Positions 7,365 to 17,200 are shown, counted from the first letter of the stretch. The stretch is DNA of 47,647 nt from an uncultured Corynebacterium sp. (GCF_946221105.1 NZ_CAMICL010000012.1:1-47647); one strand, 5' to 3'. Notes: generated from the letters alone by a model not told the origin. Translations and numbers: made by a program.

Positions 7365-8135
7365 ATGAATAATACTGAAAATTTGCGCCCGGGAACGGGC
7401 GAATTGCCGGCGGGCCGCCCGCTGCAAACCGAGTTCGACACCGGCCTGGACTACCCGCGCCTGGGGTCTGTGACCTTCCGCCGCGGCACCCTCACCGAAA
7501 ACCAGGAAGCCCTGTTCGATGAGCATTGGCCGCGCTTAGGTCGCGTGCTGGCGGAAGGCTCGGACGAGCGCATCGACGTCGACGAGTGGTTCGATCGCAC
7601 AGGCCACCCCACGATTGTGGAGATCGGCTCCGGCACCGGCACCTCCACCGCTGCGATGGCTCCGCTGGAAGCGGACACGAACGTCATCGCCGTGGAGTTG
7701 TACAAGCCGGGCCTGGCCAAACTGCTGGGTTCGGCGGTGCGCGGCGGCATCGACAACATCCGCATGGTGCGCGGCGACGGCGTGGAGGTCCTGGCCCGGA
7801 TGTTCGGCGAGGAGTCCCTCGACGGCGTGCGCATCTTCTTCCCGGACCCGTGGCCGAAGGCGCGCCACCACAAGCGCCGCATCATCCAGTCCGGCACCCT
7901 GAATCTGATCGCCACCCGTTTGAAGCCGGGCGGTGTGCTGCATGTGGCCACGGACCACGCGGATTACGCGGAGTGGATCGACGAGCTGGTGAACGTGGAA
8001 CCGATGCTGGAGTACAGGGGGTGGCCGTGGGAGGATGCGCCGCTGCTCACGGACCGACAGGTGATCACTAAGTTCGAAGGCAAAGGCATGGACAAGGATC
8101 ACGTGATCCGCGAGTACCTGTGGGAGAAGAAGTAG
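7365..8135 (+). CDS. trmB: tRNA (guanine-N7-)-methyltransferase
   Basis: A 256-aa TrmB, which makes m7G46 in the variable loop of tRNAs. The SAM motif is 'IVEIGSGTGTSTAAMA', followed by 'VIAVELYKPGLAKLL'; the TrmB signature 'IFFPDPWPKARHHKRR' lies about 60% along the protein. The start is uncertain. ATG 7365 is preferred because a promoter-like pair (TTGCGT/ACAATA) ends just before it, which predicts a leaderless mRNA; ATG 7347 and GTG 7323 are alternatives, but none has a clear ribosome binding site. It is the first gene of a plus-strand run with the NYN protein gene (2 bases apart) and cmpL1. The same trio order (Rv0208c, Rv0207c, mmpL3) occurs in M. tuberculosis. Confidence 0.93.
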   Translation: MNNTENLRPGTGELPAGRPLQTEFDTGLDYPRLGSVTFRRGTLTENQEALFDEHWPRLGRVLAEGSDERIDVDEWFDRTGHPTIVEIGSGTGTSTAAMAPLEADTNVIAVELYKPGLAKLLGSAVRGGIDNIRMVRGDGVEVLARMFGEESLDGVRIFFPDPWPKARHHKRRIIQSGTLNLIATRLKPGGVLHVATDHADYAEWIDELVNVEPMLEYRGWPWEDAPLLTDRQVITKFEGKGMDKDHVIREYLWEKK

Positions 8136-8137
8136 CC

Positions 8138-8812
8138 ATGGATCTGCAAGCGCTGTCGCACCCGTACACCCCAGGTGCGCCCGCCGGCCCGGAGAGCCTG
8201 CTGCTGGTGTGGGACGCGCCGAACCTGGACATGGGCCTCGGCGCGATCTTAGGCGGGCGCCCGACTGCGGCGCACCGCCCCCGCTTCGACGCGATCGGGC
8301 GCTGGCTTATCAGCGAAGCCGAGGCCCGCGCCGACGACCTCGGCCGCGACATTGAGCCGGAGGCAACGGTGTTCACCAACGTCTCTGCCGGCGGAGCGGA
8401 TTCCATCCGTCCGTGGGTGGAGGCGCTGCGCAACGTCGGCTTCGCCGTGTTTGCCAAGCCGAAGAGCGACGAGGATTCGGACGTGGACCGGGACATGCTG
8501 GCCCACATCGAGCGCCGCCGCGAGGAGGGCGTGCTCCAGGGTGTCGTGGTCGCCTCGGCGGACGGGCAGAACTTCCAGGAGCCGCTGCTCGAGCTCGTGG
8601 ACGCCGGCATCCCCGTCACCGTCCTCGGCTTCCACGAGCACGCTTCTTGGGCGGTGAACTCCCCGGACGTGGACTTCGTGGACTTGGAGGACATCCCGGG
8701 CGTGTTCCAGAACCCGCTGCCGCGCGTGAACCTGGACCGGCTGCCGAACGGCGGCGCGTGGCTGCAGCCGTTCCGCCCGCTGCGCTCCCTGCTGCACAAC
8801 ACCCGCGACTAG
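8138..8812 (+). CDS. NYN-domain putative RNase (Rv0207c-like)
   Basis: A 224-aa protein with a NYN (PIN-like) nuclease fold. 'LLLVWDAPNLDMGLGAIL' near residues 23-40 is the typical 'D-x-x-N' first strand. Acidic residues in 'DEDSDVDRDMLAHIE' (about 113-127) and 'GVVVASADGQNFQEPL' (about 134-149) supply the other expected metal ligands. It is probably a soluble RNA-processing enzyme; its substrate is unknown. The ATG follows the trmB stop by two bases, with GAGAAG as a possible ribosome binding site inside trmB. Its own stop overlaps the AGGAGG used by cmpL1. The conserved location beside mmpL3 homologues suggests a link to envelope growth, but that is inference from context only. Confidence 0.82.
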   Translation: MDLQALSHPYTPGAPAGPESLLLVWDAPNLDMGLGAILGGRPTAAHRPRFDAIGRWLISEAEARADDLGRDIEPEATVFTNVSAGGADSIRPWVEALRNVGFAVFAKPKSDEDSDVDRDMLAHIERRREEGVLQGVVVASADGQNFQEPLLELVDAGIPVTVLGFHEHASWAVNSPDVDFVDLEDIPGVFQNPLPRVNLDRLPNGGAWLQPFRPLRSLLHNTRD

Positions 8813-8822
8813 GAGGCCGGAG

Positions 8823-11135
8823 ATGTTTTACAAGTGGGGCCGTTTTGCGTTCCGCCACCGCCGGATCATCCCGCTGGTGGTCATCGTGCTCATCCTGGCC
8901 ATGCAGGTGCTGTTCGGCTCGAAGCTGGGCGAACGCCTCTCCCAGGAAGGGTGGGAGGATCCGGGAGCGGATTCGACCACGGCCGCGGTGATCGAGCAGG
9001 AGACGTTCGGTCGCGACAACTCGGGCGATGTGATCGTTTTAGTCAGCGCCAACAACGCCGACGACCCTCAGCTGACGGAGGCGGCCAACGCCCAGCTGAC
9101 CTCGCTGCGCGAGCAGTTCCCCAACGAAATCGCCCACATCACTAGCTACTTTGAGCGCCCCAACCCGCAGCTGGTCAACGCCGAGCACACGAAGGCGTTC
9201 GCGGCGATCGGGCTCAAGGGCGACGGCGAGCAGACGCTGAAGGATTTCCGCACCATCAAGCCCGCGCTCGAGGCGATGGAGCTGCCGGGCGCGACCGTGC
9301 AGGTCGCCGGCGCGACCGCGGTGGCCGACGCGCTGGACGAGGGCATGGCCGCCGACATCGCCCGCGCCGAGAAGGTCGGCCTGGTGTTCGTGGCCGTCAT
9401 CCTGCTGTTCGTTTTCGGCGGCGTGGTCGCGGCCGCGATGCCACTGATCGTTGGCATTTTGTCCATCATCGGCTCGCTGTCTCTGCTCGCGGTGCTGGCG
9501 CAGTACCAGCAGGTCAACATCTTCTCCCAGTCCATCATCACGCTGCTGGGGCTGGGCCTGGCCATCGACTACGGCCTGTTCATGGTCTCGCGCTTCCGCG
9601 AGGAGCTGGACCGCGGCGCCGAGGTCGAGGAGGCGGTGGCGGTGACCACCAACACCGCCGGCAAGACCGTGTTCTTCTCCGCGCTGATGGTGGGCGTGGC
9701 CCTGTCCGGGCTGCTGATGTTCCCGCAGGCCTTCCTCAAATCTGTGGCCTACGGCGCGATGAGCGCGGTGTTGCTCGCCGCCGTGATCTCGGTGGCGGTG
9801 CTGCCAGCGCTGTTCGGCATGCTTGGCCCCAAAATCGACATGTGGTCGGTGCGTCGTCGCTCTTCCCGCAGCGGCGACGAAGGAGCCGTTGCGGACACCG
9901 TCTGGTACAAGATTCCGGCGTGGGCGATGCGCCACGCCAAGGCCGTCGTGGTCGGCTGTGCGGCCCTGTTGCTCCTGCTCACCGTGCCGATCGTGGGCAT
10001 CACGTTCGGCGGCATCAACGAGACGTACCTGCCGCCGAGCCAGGCCACCCGCCAGGCCCAGGACGAGTTCAACGAGGAGTTCCCCGCCTTCCGCACCGAC
10101 CCGGTCAAGCTCGTGGTCACCGGCGCGGACAACCAGCAGTTGGTGGACATCGTGATGCAAACCCGCCAGGTCGAGGGCCTGGCCGCGCCGCTGAAGCCAG
10201 CGCATGCCACGCAAGACGGCACCACGGTGCTTTCCGCCCCGCTGGAGGATCGGGCCGGGGGCGCGGACGTCGTGAAGCAATTGCGAAACATCAACGCCCC
10301 CGAGGGTGTGGAGACTTACGTCGCCGGCACCCCGGCGATGGAAACCGAGTCCATCGAGGCGCTGTTGAAACGCCTGCCGTGGATGGCGCTGTACATGGTC
10401 ATCGCCACGTTCCTGCTGATGGCGCTGGTGTTCGGCTCCGTGATCCTGCCGGCGAAGGCCGTGATCATGAACGTGCTCGGCATCGGCGCCACGCTCGGCT
10501 TCCTCACCGCCGTCTTCGTCGACGGCCTCGGCGCGGGAGCCCTGAACTTCACCCCGGGCCCGCTGATGAGCCCGATCTTGGTGCTAATCATCTCCATCCT
10601 CTACGGCCTGTCCACGGACTACGAAGTCTTCCTGGTCTCCCGCATGGTGGAGGCGCGCCAGAACGGGCTGAGCACCGACGAGGCGATCAAGCGCGGCACC
10701 GCGCACACCGGCGGCATCATCACCGCCGCGGCGCTCATCATGATCGTGGTCGCCGCCGCCTTCGCGCTCAGCGAGATTGTGATGATGAAGTACATCGCCT
10801 ACGGCATGATCTTCTCGCTCGCCCTCGACGCCACCCTGATCCGCCTGCTGTTCGTGCCCGCGGTGATGCACATGCTGCGCGAGGACAGCTGGTGGGCGCC
10901 GCCCTGGGTCAAGCGTCTGGCCGGCGCGTTCGGGGAGGGCTCAAGCCTATCGACGCCACCGCGCACCGAAACCCCCATCTCCCACATGGTGCCCGACACC
11001 CAACCCGGCCGCGCGGGAGTGTCGGTGTCCGAGGACGCCTCGCTGGTGCCGTTTACCCAGCTCATGCGCGACCTGGAGGAACGCCAGGCACGCCAGGCGC
11101 TGGAGCAGCTGAAGAAGAAGGAACTTGAGCGCTAG
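8823..11135 (+). CDS. cmpL1: MmpL3-type RND transporter, trehalose monomycolate flippase
   Basis: A 770-aa RND-superfamily protein of MmpL type. The first membrane helix is at about residues 14-31, a periplasmic domain follows to about 180, then a five-helix bundle, a second periplasmic domain (about 400-510) and a second bundle. The two Asp-Tyr pairs used for proton relay in MmpL3 are present: Asp249-Tyr250 in LAIDYGLFMVSRFREE and Asp599-Tyr600 in GLSTDYEVFLVSRM. Such proteins carry trehalose monomycolate to the periplasm for the mycomembrane. The C-terminal tail (about 690-770) is cytoplasmic, charged and helical, as in MmpL3 orthologues. AGGAGG at 8811-8816 sets the start. The gene lies between the NYN and flippase-like genes, as around mmpL3 in mycobacteria, which supports CmpL1 rather than another paralogue. 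Confidence 0.92.
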   Translation: MFYKWGRFAFRHRRIIPLVVIVLILAMQVLFGSKLGERLSQEGWEDPGADSTTAAVIEQETFGRDNSGDVIVLVSANNADDPQLTEAANAQLTSLREQFPNEIAHITSYFERPNPQLVNAEHTKAFAAIGLKGDGEQTLKDFRTIKPALEAMELPGATVQVAGATAVADALDEGMAADIARAEKVGLVFVAVILLFVFGGVVAAAMPLIVGILSIIGSLSLLAVLAQYQQVNIFSQSIITLLGLGLAIDYGLFMVSRFREELDRGAEVEEAVAVTTNTAGKTVFFSALMVGVALSGLLMFPQAFLKSVAYGAMSAVLLAAVISVAVLPALFGMLGPKIDMWSVRRRSSRSGDEGAVADTVWYKIPAWAMRHAKAVVVGCAALLLLLTVPIVGITFGGINETYLPPSQATRQAQDEFNEEFPAFRTDPVKLVVTGADNQQLVDIVMQTRQVEGLAAPLKPAHATQDGTTVLSAPLEDRAGGADVVKQLRNINAPEGVETYVAGTPAMETESIEALLKRLPWMALYMVIATFLLMALVFGSVILPAKAVIMNVLGIGATLGFLTAVFVDGLGAGALNFTPGPLMSPILVLIISILYGLSTDYEVFLVSRMVEARQNGLSTDEAIKRGTAHTGGIITAAALIMIVVAAAFALSEIVMMKYIAYGMIFSLALDATLIRLLFVPAVMHMLREDSWWAPPWVKRLAGAFGEGSSLSTPPRTETPISHMVPDTQPGRAGVSVSEDASLVPFTQLMRDLEERQARQALEQLKKKELER

Positions 11136-12111
11136 CACGTGGCGGCAGTGGCTGCGCTGGCTCGCACCCGTGGCCATCATGGTGGTCGTGCTGGTGGTGC
11201 TGCGCGACCAGCTGCCGTTTTTCGGGGAGGCGTGGAAGGCCGTTGGCGCGGCGTCGACAGGCCCGCTGCTGCTCGCGGTGGCCACCGCGGTGCTGTCGCT
11301 TGCGGCGATGTCCGGGGTGATGCAGATCCTGCTCAACGTGGAGGGGCGGATTACGGGGGTGGCGCGCACGAACGCGATCGTGTTCGCCTCCAACGCCTGG
11401 TCCACCACGGTGCCGGGCGGGCCGGCGCTGTCGGCGTGGCTGACGTTTCGGGTGCACCGGTCCTGGGGCGCGTCTGTGGGGTTGTGCGGCTGGTTTTTCG
11501 TGGTCTCCGGCGCACTGTCGACGGTGTGGATGGTGCTCATCGGCGTCGTCGCGGTAACGCTACTGGGCGCGGAGCTGTCGATGTGGTCGCTGGTGGGCAC
11601 CCTGGCAGCGGCATTGGCGACCATCGGCGCGGTGTTTTGGGCCACCCTTAACCCGGCGGTGCTGAAGCGCTGGGTGCAGTTCCTGCCCGAGAAGGTGCGC
11701 GGGCGGGTCGTGGACGTGATCGACCAGGTCTCCGCGATCCGCATCTCCGCGCCTGCGTTTTTCGGCGCGGCGGGGCTGTCGCTTACGAACCGGCTGTTAG
11801 ATCTGGCCACGATGGTCTTCGCCGTGTGGGCCGTGGCCGGCCAGGGCGCGCCGCTTGCCGGCGTGTGCCTGGCGTTCATCATGACCAAGCTGGCCGGCTC
11901 CGCCCAGGTCACGCCGGGCGGACTCGGCACGGTGGAGCCCGTGGCGGTGGGCATGCTGGTCGCCGCCGGGCTGCCGCTGGCCCACGCCACGGCGGCGACG
12001 GTGGTGTACCGGGCGGTGTCGTTTGTGCTCATCACCGCGATCGGGTGGGTGGTCTACGCCGCGGTGTACGCGGGCCAAACCCCTCTGCGCACCGCATCCG
12101 CCGCACAGTGA
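11125..12111 (+). CDS. YbhN/LPG-synthase-type integral membrane protein
   Basis: A 328-aa membrane protein with about eight hydrophobic segments, of the 'lysylphosphatidylglycerol synthase transmembrane region / YbhN' type. Typical marks are 'FASNAWSTTVPGGPALSAWL' near residue 90 and 'SAQVTPGGLGTVEPVAVGML' near residue 257; the PGG(L/x)G(x)E segment is the family signature. It lacks the soluble aminoacyltransferase domain of MprF, so it is likely a lipid flippase or a scaffold, not an LPG synthase. The TTG start at 11125 overlaps the last 11 bases of cmpL1, indicating coupled translation. A counterpart (Rv0204c) lies near mmpL3 in M. tuberculosis, so a role in mycolate or lipid transport is plausible but unproven. 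Confidence 0.8.
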   Translation: MSASTWRQWLRWLAPVAIMVVVLVVLRDQLPFFGEAWKAVGAASTGPLLLAVATAVLSLAAMSGVMQILLNVEGRITGVARTNAIVFASNAWSTTVPGGPALSAWLTFRVHRSWGASVGLCGWFFVVSGALSTVWMVLIGVVAVTLLGAELSMWSLVGTLAAALATIGAVFWATLNPAVLKRWVQFLPEKVRGRVVDVIDQVSAIRISAPAFFGAAGLSLTNRLLDLATMVFAVWAVAGQGAPLAGVCLAFIMTKLAGSAQVTPGGLGTVEPVAVGMLVAAGLPLAHATAATVVYRAVSFVLITAIGWVVYAAVYAGQTPLRTASAAQ

Positions 12112-12190
12112 CAACCGCAGCCTGCGGGTACCCGGTGTTTCCGCCCGGCGGACTCATGGACAGGATGTTCGGGCGCTACCATCTTCGGTT

Positions 12191-12541
12191 ATGACGCAAC
12201 GCATTTCCCGACCCTCCGCGATCGCGGCAGACTACGTCGCCATCGCCGTGTTCGCCCTGCTCGCACGCGCCGCCCACCAGACGGATGAGATGCCGTTCAA
12301 CTTCACCGGCTGGCTGTCCACCCTGTGGCCGTTTGCCCTGGGTGTGACGCTGGGCTGGCTGATCACGCGCAAGAACAACGGCGGGATCATCTGGATCGTC
12401 ACCGTCGTCACCGGCCTGGTCATCTGGGGCATCCGCAACCAGGACATCCCCCACTGGTCCTTCATCATCGTGGCCACGGTGATGTCTGCACTGCTGATGC
12501 TCGGCTGGCGCGGCGTGGCCAAGCTGGTGAAGAAGTCCTAG
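12191..12541 (+). CDS. DUF3054 family membrane protein
   Basis: A 116-aa protein with four hydrophobic segments: 'YVAIAVFALLARAAH', 'LWPFALGVTLGWLI', 'GIIWIVTVVTGLVIWGI' and 'FIIVATVMSALLMLGW'. The pattern and length fit the DUF3054 family of small actinobacterial membrane proteins of unknown function. The ATG at 12191 lies 79 bases after the previous stop, without a strong ribosome binding site. A possible -10 (TACCAT) around 12178 would make it nearly leaderless. Its TAG (12539-12541) shares three bases with the TAG of a minus-strand 36-aa peptide gene (CTAG at 12538-12541). Confidence 0.78.
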   Translation: MTQRISRPSAIAADYVAIAVFALLARAAHQTDEMPFNFTGWLSTLWPFALGVTLGWLITRKNNGGIIWIVTVVTGLVIWGIRNQDIPHWSFIIVATVMSALLMLGWRGVAKLVKKS

Positions 12542-12648
12542 AAGCCGATGCCGAAGTTCCAGGCCGGATTTCCGGTCTGGATACCATTGATAAACCAGAC
12601 CAGCATGCTGATCAGGTCGCCGACGATGTCAAGAGTGGAAGAAAGCAT
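12538..12648 (-). CDS. 36-aa acidic hydrophobic peptide behind accD3
   Basis: An ATG at 12648 opens 36 codons: the peptide begins MLSSTLDIVGDLISMLVWF and ends NPAWNFGIGF. It has two Asp, no Lys or Arg, and no signal peptide; residues 1-22 could form an amphipathic or membrane helix and the tail is aromatic. The start lies 14 bases behind the accD3 stop on the same strand, so it would ride on the fadD32-pks13-accD3 transcript; AAGG about 10 bases ahead is a weak ribosome binding site. Size, acidity and lack of a signal sequence recall the corynebacterial PorA/PorH channel peptides, which are mycoloylated and sit in the outer membrane. That is analogy, not sequence identity. It may also be a membrane microprotein for the condensation complex or a chance frame. 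Confidence 0.5.
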   Translation of the reverse strand: MLSSTLDIVGDLISMLVWFINGIQTGNPAWNFGIGF

Positions 12649-12662
12649 GGGGTGAAACCTTA

Positions 12663-14204
12663 CTAGAGGGGACTAATGGTGTGCTTCTTAGGCAGGTCGA
12701 ATTCCTGCTTGGAGGCTAGCTGCCGCAGGGCTCGCCGTAAAGCGGCGCGGGTCTGGTTAGGTTCAATCATCTGGTCGATGTAGCCGCGCTCCGCCGCGAC
12801 GTACGGCGAGGTCATCTCCTGGTCGTAGAAGTCCATGAACATCTTCTTCATGGCCTCGCGCTGCGCCGGATCCTCGATGGCGGCGAGCTGCTTGCCCTGC
12901 AGCATCACCACCGCCGCCGCCGAACCCATCACCGCGATCTGGGCGGTGGGCCACGCCAGGTTGATGTCGCCGTTGAGGTTCTTCGACCCCATCACCGCGT
13001 ACGCGCCGCCGTAGGCCTTGCGCACCACTAGCGTGACCTTCGGCACGGTGGCCTCCACGCCCGCGAACGCGAACTTCGCGCCGCGGTGAATCAGTCCCTC
13101 GCGCTCCTGCTCCACGCCCGGCAGGTAGCCGGGGGTGTCCACGACGTAGACGATGGGGACGTTGTAGGCGTCGCAGGTGCGGATGAAGCGTGCGCCCTTG
13201 TCGGCGGCGTCCGCGTCGATGCAGCCGGCGGCGTACATCGGGTTGTTGGCGACGAAGCCGACGGCGCGGCCGTCGATACGCCCGAATGCGCAGATGAGGT
13301 TCTCGGCGTACCCGGACTGGACCTCGACGAGGTCCTCGTCGTCGCCGAGCTGCACCAGCAGGTCCATCATGTCGTAGCCGGCGTTGGTGTCGTCGGGCAT
13401 GAAGGTGTCTAGCGCGGTGTCGTCGAGCTCCTCGTCGGGCTGCGCGGCGACGACGGGCGCGGCGTCGAACGTGGACGTCGGCAGGTGTGCGAGCAGGTCC
13501 TTGACGTAGTCGAAGGCGTCCTCTTCCGTGGCCACCACTGCCTGGATGTTGCCGGCTTGCTCCTGCACGCGCGCGCCGCCGAGCTCGGCGGAGGTGATGT
13601 CCTCGCCGGTGACCTCTCGGATGACGTTCGGGCCGGTGACGTACATCTCGGACTCGCCGTCGACGGCGACGACGAAGTCTGTGGTCACGGGCGCGTAGAC
13701 GGCGCCGCCGGCGGACTTGCCCAGCATGATGGAGATCTGCGGCACGCGGCCCGAAAGCGGCAGTTGGCGCTTCGCGATCTCGGAGTACATGGCCAGTGAG
13801 GTCACCGCGTCCTGGATGCGGGCGCCGCCGGAGTCCTGGATGCCGATCACGGGGCAGGAGATCTTGATGGCGAACTCCATGACCTCGGTGACCTTGCGCC
13901 CGAACGTCACGCCGACTGACCCGCCGTAGACGGTCTTGTCGTGGGCGTACACGGCGACGGGGCGGCCGTCGATGCGCCCGTAGCCGGTGACCACGCCGTC
14001 GGAGTAGACGGCGTCCGGGTCGCCCGGGGTGCGGGCCAGCGCGCCAATTTCGACGAAGGAGCCCTCGTCCAGCAGCGCGTCGATGCGCTGGCGCGGGGTG
14101 GTGCGCCCGGCGTCGTCGCGGCGCTTCCGGGAGCGCTCAGAGCCCGGGTCCTGCGCCTTGTCCAGGCGCTCGCGCAGGTCTTGGAGTTTCTCGGCGGTTG
14201 TCAT
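12663..14204 (-). CDS. accD3: Acyl-CoA carboxylase carboxyltransferase subunit
   Basis: A 513-aa carboxyltransferase beta subunit, full length. It has the two crotonase-like halves: 'DSGGARIQDAVTSLAMYSEI' and 'GKSAGGAVYAPVTTDFVV' in the first, and 'DTPGYLPGVEQEREGLIHRG' with 'RKAYGGAYAVMGSK' in the second. With a biotinylated alpha subunit (not in the window) it carboxylates a long-chain acyl-CoA to give the extender that Pks13 uses for mycolic acid; the mycobacterial counterpart is AccD4. The ATG overlaps the pks13 stop (ATGA, 14201-14204), so the two are translationally coupled. The position directly after pks13 is the conserved one and supports accD3 over paralogues. A 36-aa peptide gene follows after 14 bases. 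Confidence 0.94.
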   Translation of the reverse strand: MTTAEKLQDLRERLDKAQDPGSERSRKRRDDAGRTTPRQRIDALLDEGSFVEIGALARTPGDPDAVYSDGVVTGYGRIDGRPVAVYAHDKTVYGGSVGVTFGRKVTEVMEFAIKISCPVIGIQDSGGARIQDAVTSLAMYSEIAKRQLPLSGRVPQISIMLGKSAGGAVYAPVTTDFVVAVDGESEMYVTGPNVIREVTGEDITSAELGGARVQEQAGNIQAVVATEEDAFDYVKDLLAHLPTSTFDAAPVVAAQPDEELDDTALDTFMPDDTNAGYDMMDLLVQLGDDEDLVEVQSGYAENLICAFGRIDGRAVGFVANNPMYAAGCIDADAADKGARFIRTCDAYNVPIVYVVDTPGYLPGVEQEREGLIHRGAKFAFAGVEATVPKVTLVVRKAYGGAYAVMGSKNLNGDINLAWPTAQIAVMGSAAAVVMLQGKQLAAIEDPAQREAMKKMFMDFYDQEMTSPYVAAERGYIDQMIEPNQTRAALRRALRQLASKQEFDLPKKHTISPL

Positions 14205-17200
14205 CGCTTCCCCTCAATCCATGCGTTCATGTGCTTGCCGACGATCCCCACCGCCGGCTCGTCCACCACCGCGAGGTGGTCGCCGGGCAGGTGGACGATG
14301 GTCAGGTCGTCCACGATAGCGCCCCAGCCGCCGTCCTCGTCGATGTGCGCGTAGTTCGGCTCGAGCTGGATCGCGCCGTCGTGCATGCGCTCGGCGCGGA
14401 ACAGCAGCACCGGCACCTGCACATCTGCCCAGCGGGTGAAGTCCAGGTGGTTGAGGATTTGGTTGTCCACGAAGCTCGCCCGCTGGTGCTCGAGCACACC
14501 GGCGGCGAGGCCGTGCTCGGAGGCGTCGGTGGTGGCCAGGAACTCGGTGAGCATCTGCAGCAGCGCGTCCTCACCGGCGGTCTCGAGCAGCTCGTAGGGC
14601 ACGTCGAACTCGAGGCCGTAGGTTTCCTTCGCAAACGCGGCGTAGCGGCCCCAGCGCGCCTTCGTCTCCTCCAGCGTGTCGGGGATCGGCTCGGACGGCT
14701 GTGTGGTGTCCAACAGCGCGATGTAGTCGATCTTGTCGTTGCCCAGCTGGTGCGCCACCTCGTAGGCCAGCGCGCCGCCGAACGACCAGCCGGCGAGCAC
14801 GACCTTGCGCCCGTCGGCGATGCGCTCGATGTCTTTGACGTACTCCGCGGCGCGCTCCTCCAGGGAGCCCTCAAGCCTCTCGACGCCGTAGACCGGCACG
14901 TCGTCGTTCAGCCTCCGCGCGAGCGGCGCGTACACGGACGACGACCCACCCGCCGGGTGGAACACGAACACCGGGGAAACCTCGGCGTCGCCGTCGCGGA
15001 AGACGCGAATGTTGCCGTCCACCGGTGTTTCCAGCCCCTCGCGCACGAGGTTCGCCAGCGGCTCGAGCGTCTCGGCACCCAGCACGTCGTCCGCAGTGAC
15101 CTCGATGCCGGAGCGTTCAGTGAGGTGCGCGGCGATCTCGCCCGCCTGCTCCTTGCTAATCGACGGCAACTCCGACGTCACACCGGCCGCCGCCGCACCC
15201 GCGTACTTGGCCCAGGCGCCGAAGACCATGCGCTCGGAGGCGTCGCGCGGGGCCACGCCCACGCCCTGGGTCTTCTCGGCGGCCGCGGCCGGGTCGCGCG
15301 CCTCGTCGTTCGCGGCCATCGGCTGCGGCGCGTCCGTCTTGCCGGCGACGGCGTCTTCGACGATGCGGATCACGTCGGCGACGGAGGCGTCGCGAAGCGT
15401 CTGCACCTGCAGCGGCGGAATCTGGAAGTCGTTCTCCACGCGGTTTTTGATGCGCATGCCCATCAGGGAGTCGAGGCCGAGGTCGATCAGCGGCAGCTCG
15501 TCGGGCAGGTCCGCGGCGTCGTAGCCCATGGACTCGGAGACGATGTCGCGCAGGCGGTCCTCCACAGACTCGCCGGAATTGGGATCCCAGCGCACGGCAT
15601 CTGTCTCGGTGTCTTCCTCGGGGGCGTTGTCCTCCGAAGGTTCGTCGTCAAGCGGTCGTTCCATGACGCCCTGCACCGGCGCGCGGTCGATGGTGGAGGC
15701 GAAGCCCTCCGCGAGCAGTGTCGCGCCGTCGAAGACCTTGATGGACACCCCGCCGAGCGAGGATGCGACGATTGTGGTGACCTCGCCGTCCGCGGGCAGG
15801 TAGCCGTGCTCCTCGGTTGCCACCACGCGCGCGTTCGGCGAGACCTCGGCGGCGGCGGACTCGATGAGTTGGTACGGGCTGAAAATCTGGTCGGCGGCGG
15901 TGGAAAACGCCACTTCGCCGCCCGGCAGGCGCACGCGCGAGCCCAAAAGCGACGCGCGCGAGGACGACGGGCGCGCCGGCGTCCAGTGGTCCACCTGCCT
16001 GAACATGGTCTTCGGCGCCTGCACCACTTCACCCGCGCCGTAGAACGCGCCGAAGTCCACGCCCATGCCGTTCACGTACAGTTTCGCGGCAAGGTCGAGC
16101 ACCGATTCCAGCTCGTCCACCTTGCGCTTGGTGGTGTACAGCAGCTGCGCGTCCGGCTTGCCGGCGGCGAACGCGGTGTTCATCATGCCCATCAGCGCCA
16201 CCGGGTTCGGGGTGATTTCAACGAGCGTGGTGTGGCCGGCGTTAAACGCGGCTTCGGTCGCGTCCTGGAAGTACACCGGCTGGCGGGTCATGCGCAGGAA
16301 GTACTCATCGTCGTGGACGATCTGGCCGGGCTGGTACACCTCGCCGCGGTCCACGGAGGAAAACAGCGGCACCCGCAGCGGGCGCGCGTCCAGGCCTGCG
16401 ATTTCGCCGGCGAGGTCGCCCATGATCGGGTCGAGGGCGCTGGTGTGGCCGGCGCCGCGCACGTTGAGCTTGCGCGCGAACTTCTCCTCGGCCTCGAGCG
16501 CGGCCACCACGTAGTCGACGGCCTTGCCCGGCCCGCCGACGGTGGTCATGCCGGGCCCCGCGTACACGGCGGGTTCCACGCCACGAGCCTGCTCATGCTT
16601 CTCGACGAACTCCGCCAACTCCTCGCGCGAGAGCTCCACCACCGCCATCGCGCCTTCCTGCTCGGTGCCGGCGATCATGGCTTCGCCTTCGCCCATGAGG
16701 CGGGCGCGTGCGGTGGCGACCAGGATGCACTCCTCGGCGGACAGGCCGCCGGCGCCGTAGGCCGCGGCGATCTCCCCCATGGACATGCCCATCGTGGCGG
16801 CCGGGGTGATGCCGGCGGCAGCCAGCAGGTCGGTCTGGGCGATCTGGATGGCGGTGATGGTGACCTGGCCGTTTTCGGTGTCGTAGGTCAGCTCGTCGTT
16901 TTCGATGATCTCGAGCATGGACCAGCCGGCCTGGAACTTGACCATCTCGTCCAGCTCGCGCATGCGGCGCGCGAACAGCGGGGAGCGTGCAATGAGTTCC
17001 TTGGCCATCTTGCGGTGCTGGGAGCCGAAGCCGGAGTAGACGAAGACGGGGCCCATCGGGGTGGGCGCGTCGGCGGCGGCGATGCCGGGGCCGATCTTGC
17101 CGTCGGCGACCTGGCGCAGGCGGCGCACCGCCTCCTCGACGCCGGTCGCCTGCACGACGGCGGCGGAGCGGCCGTGGTTGCGCTTGGCCAGCGAGCGCGC

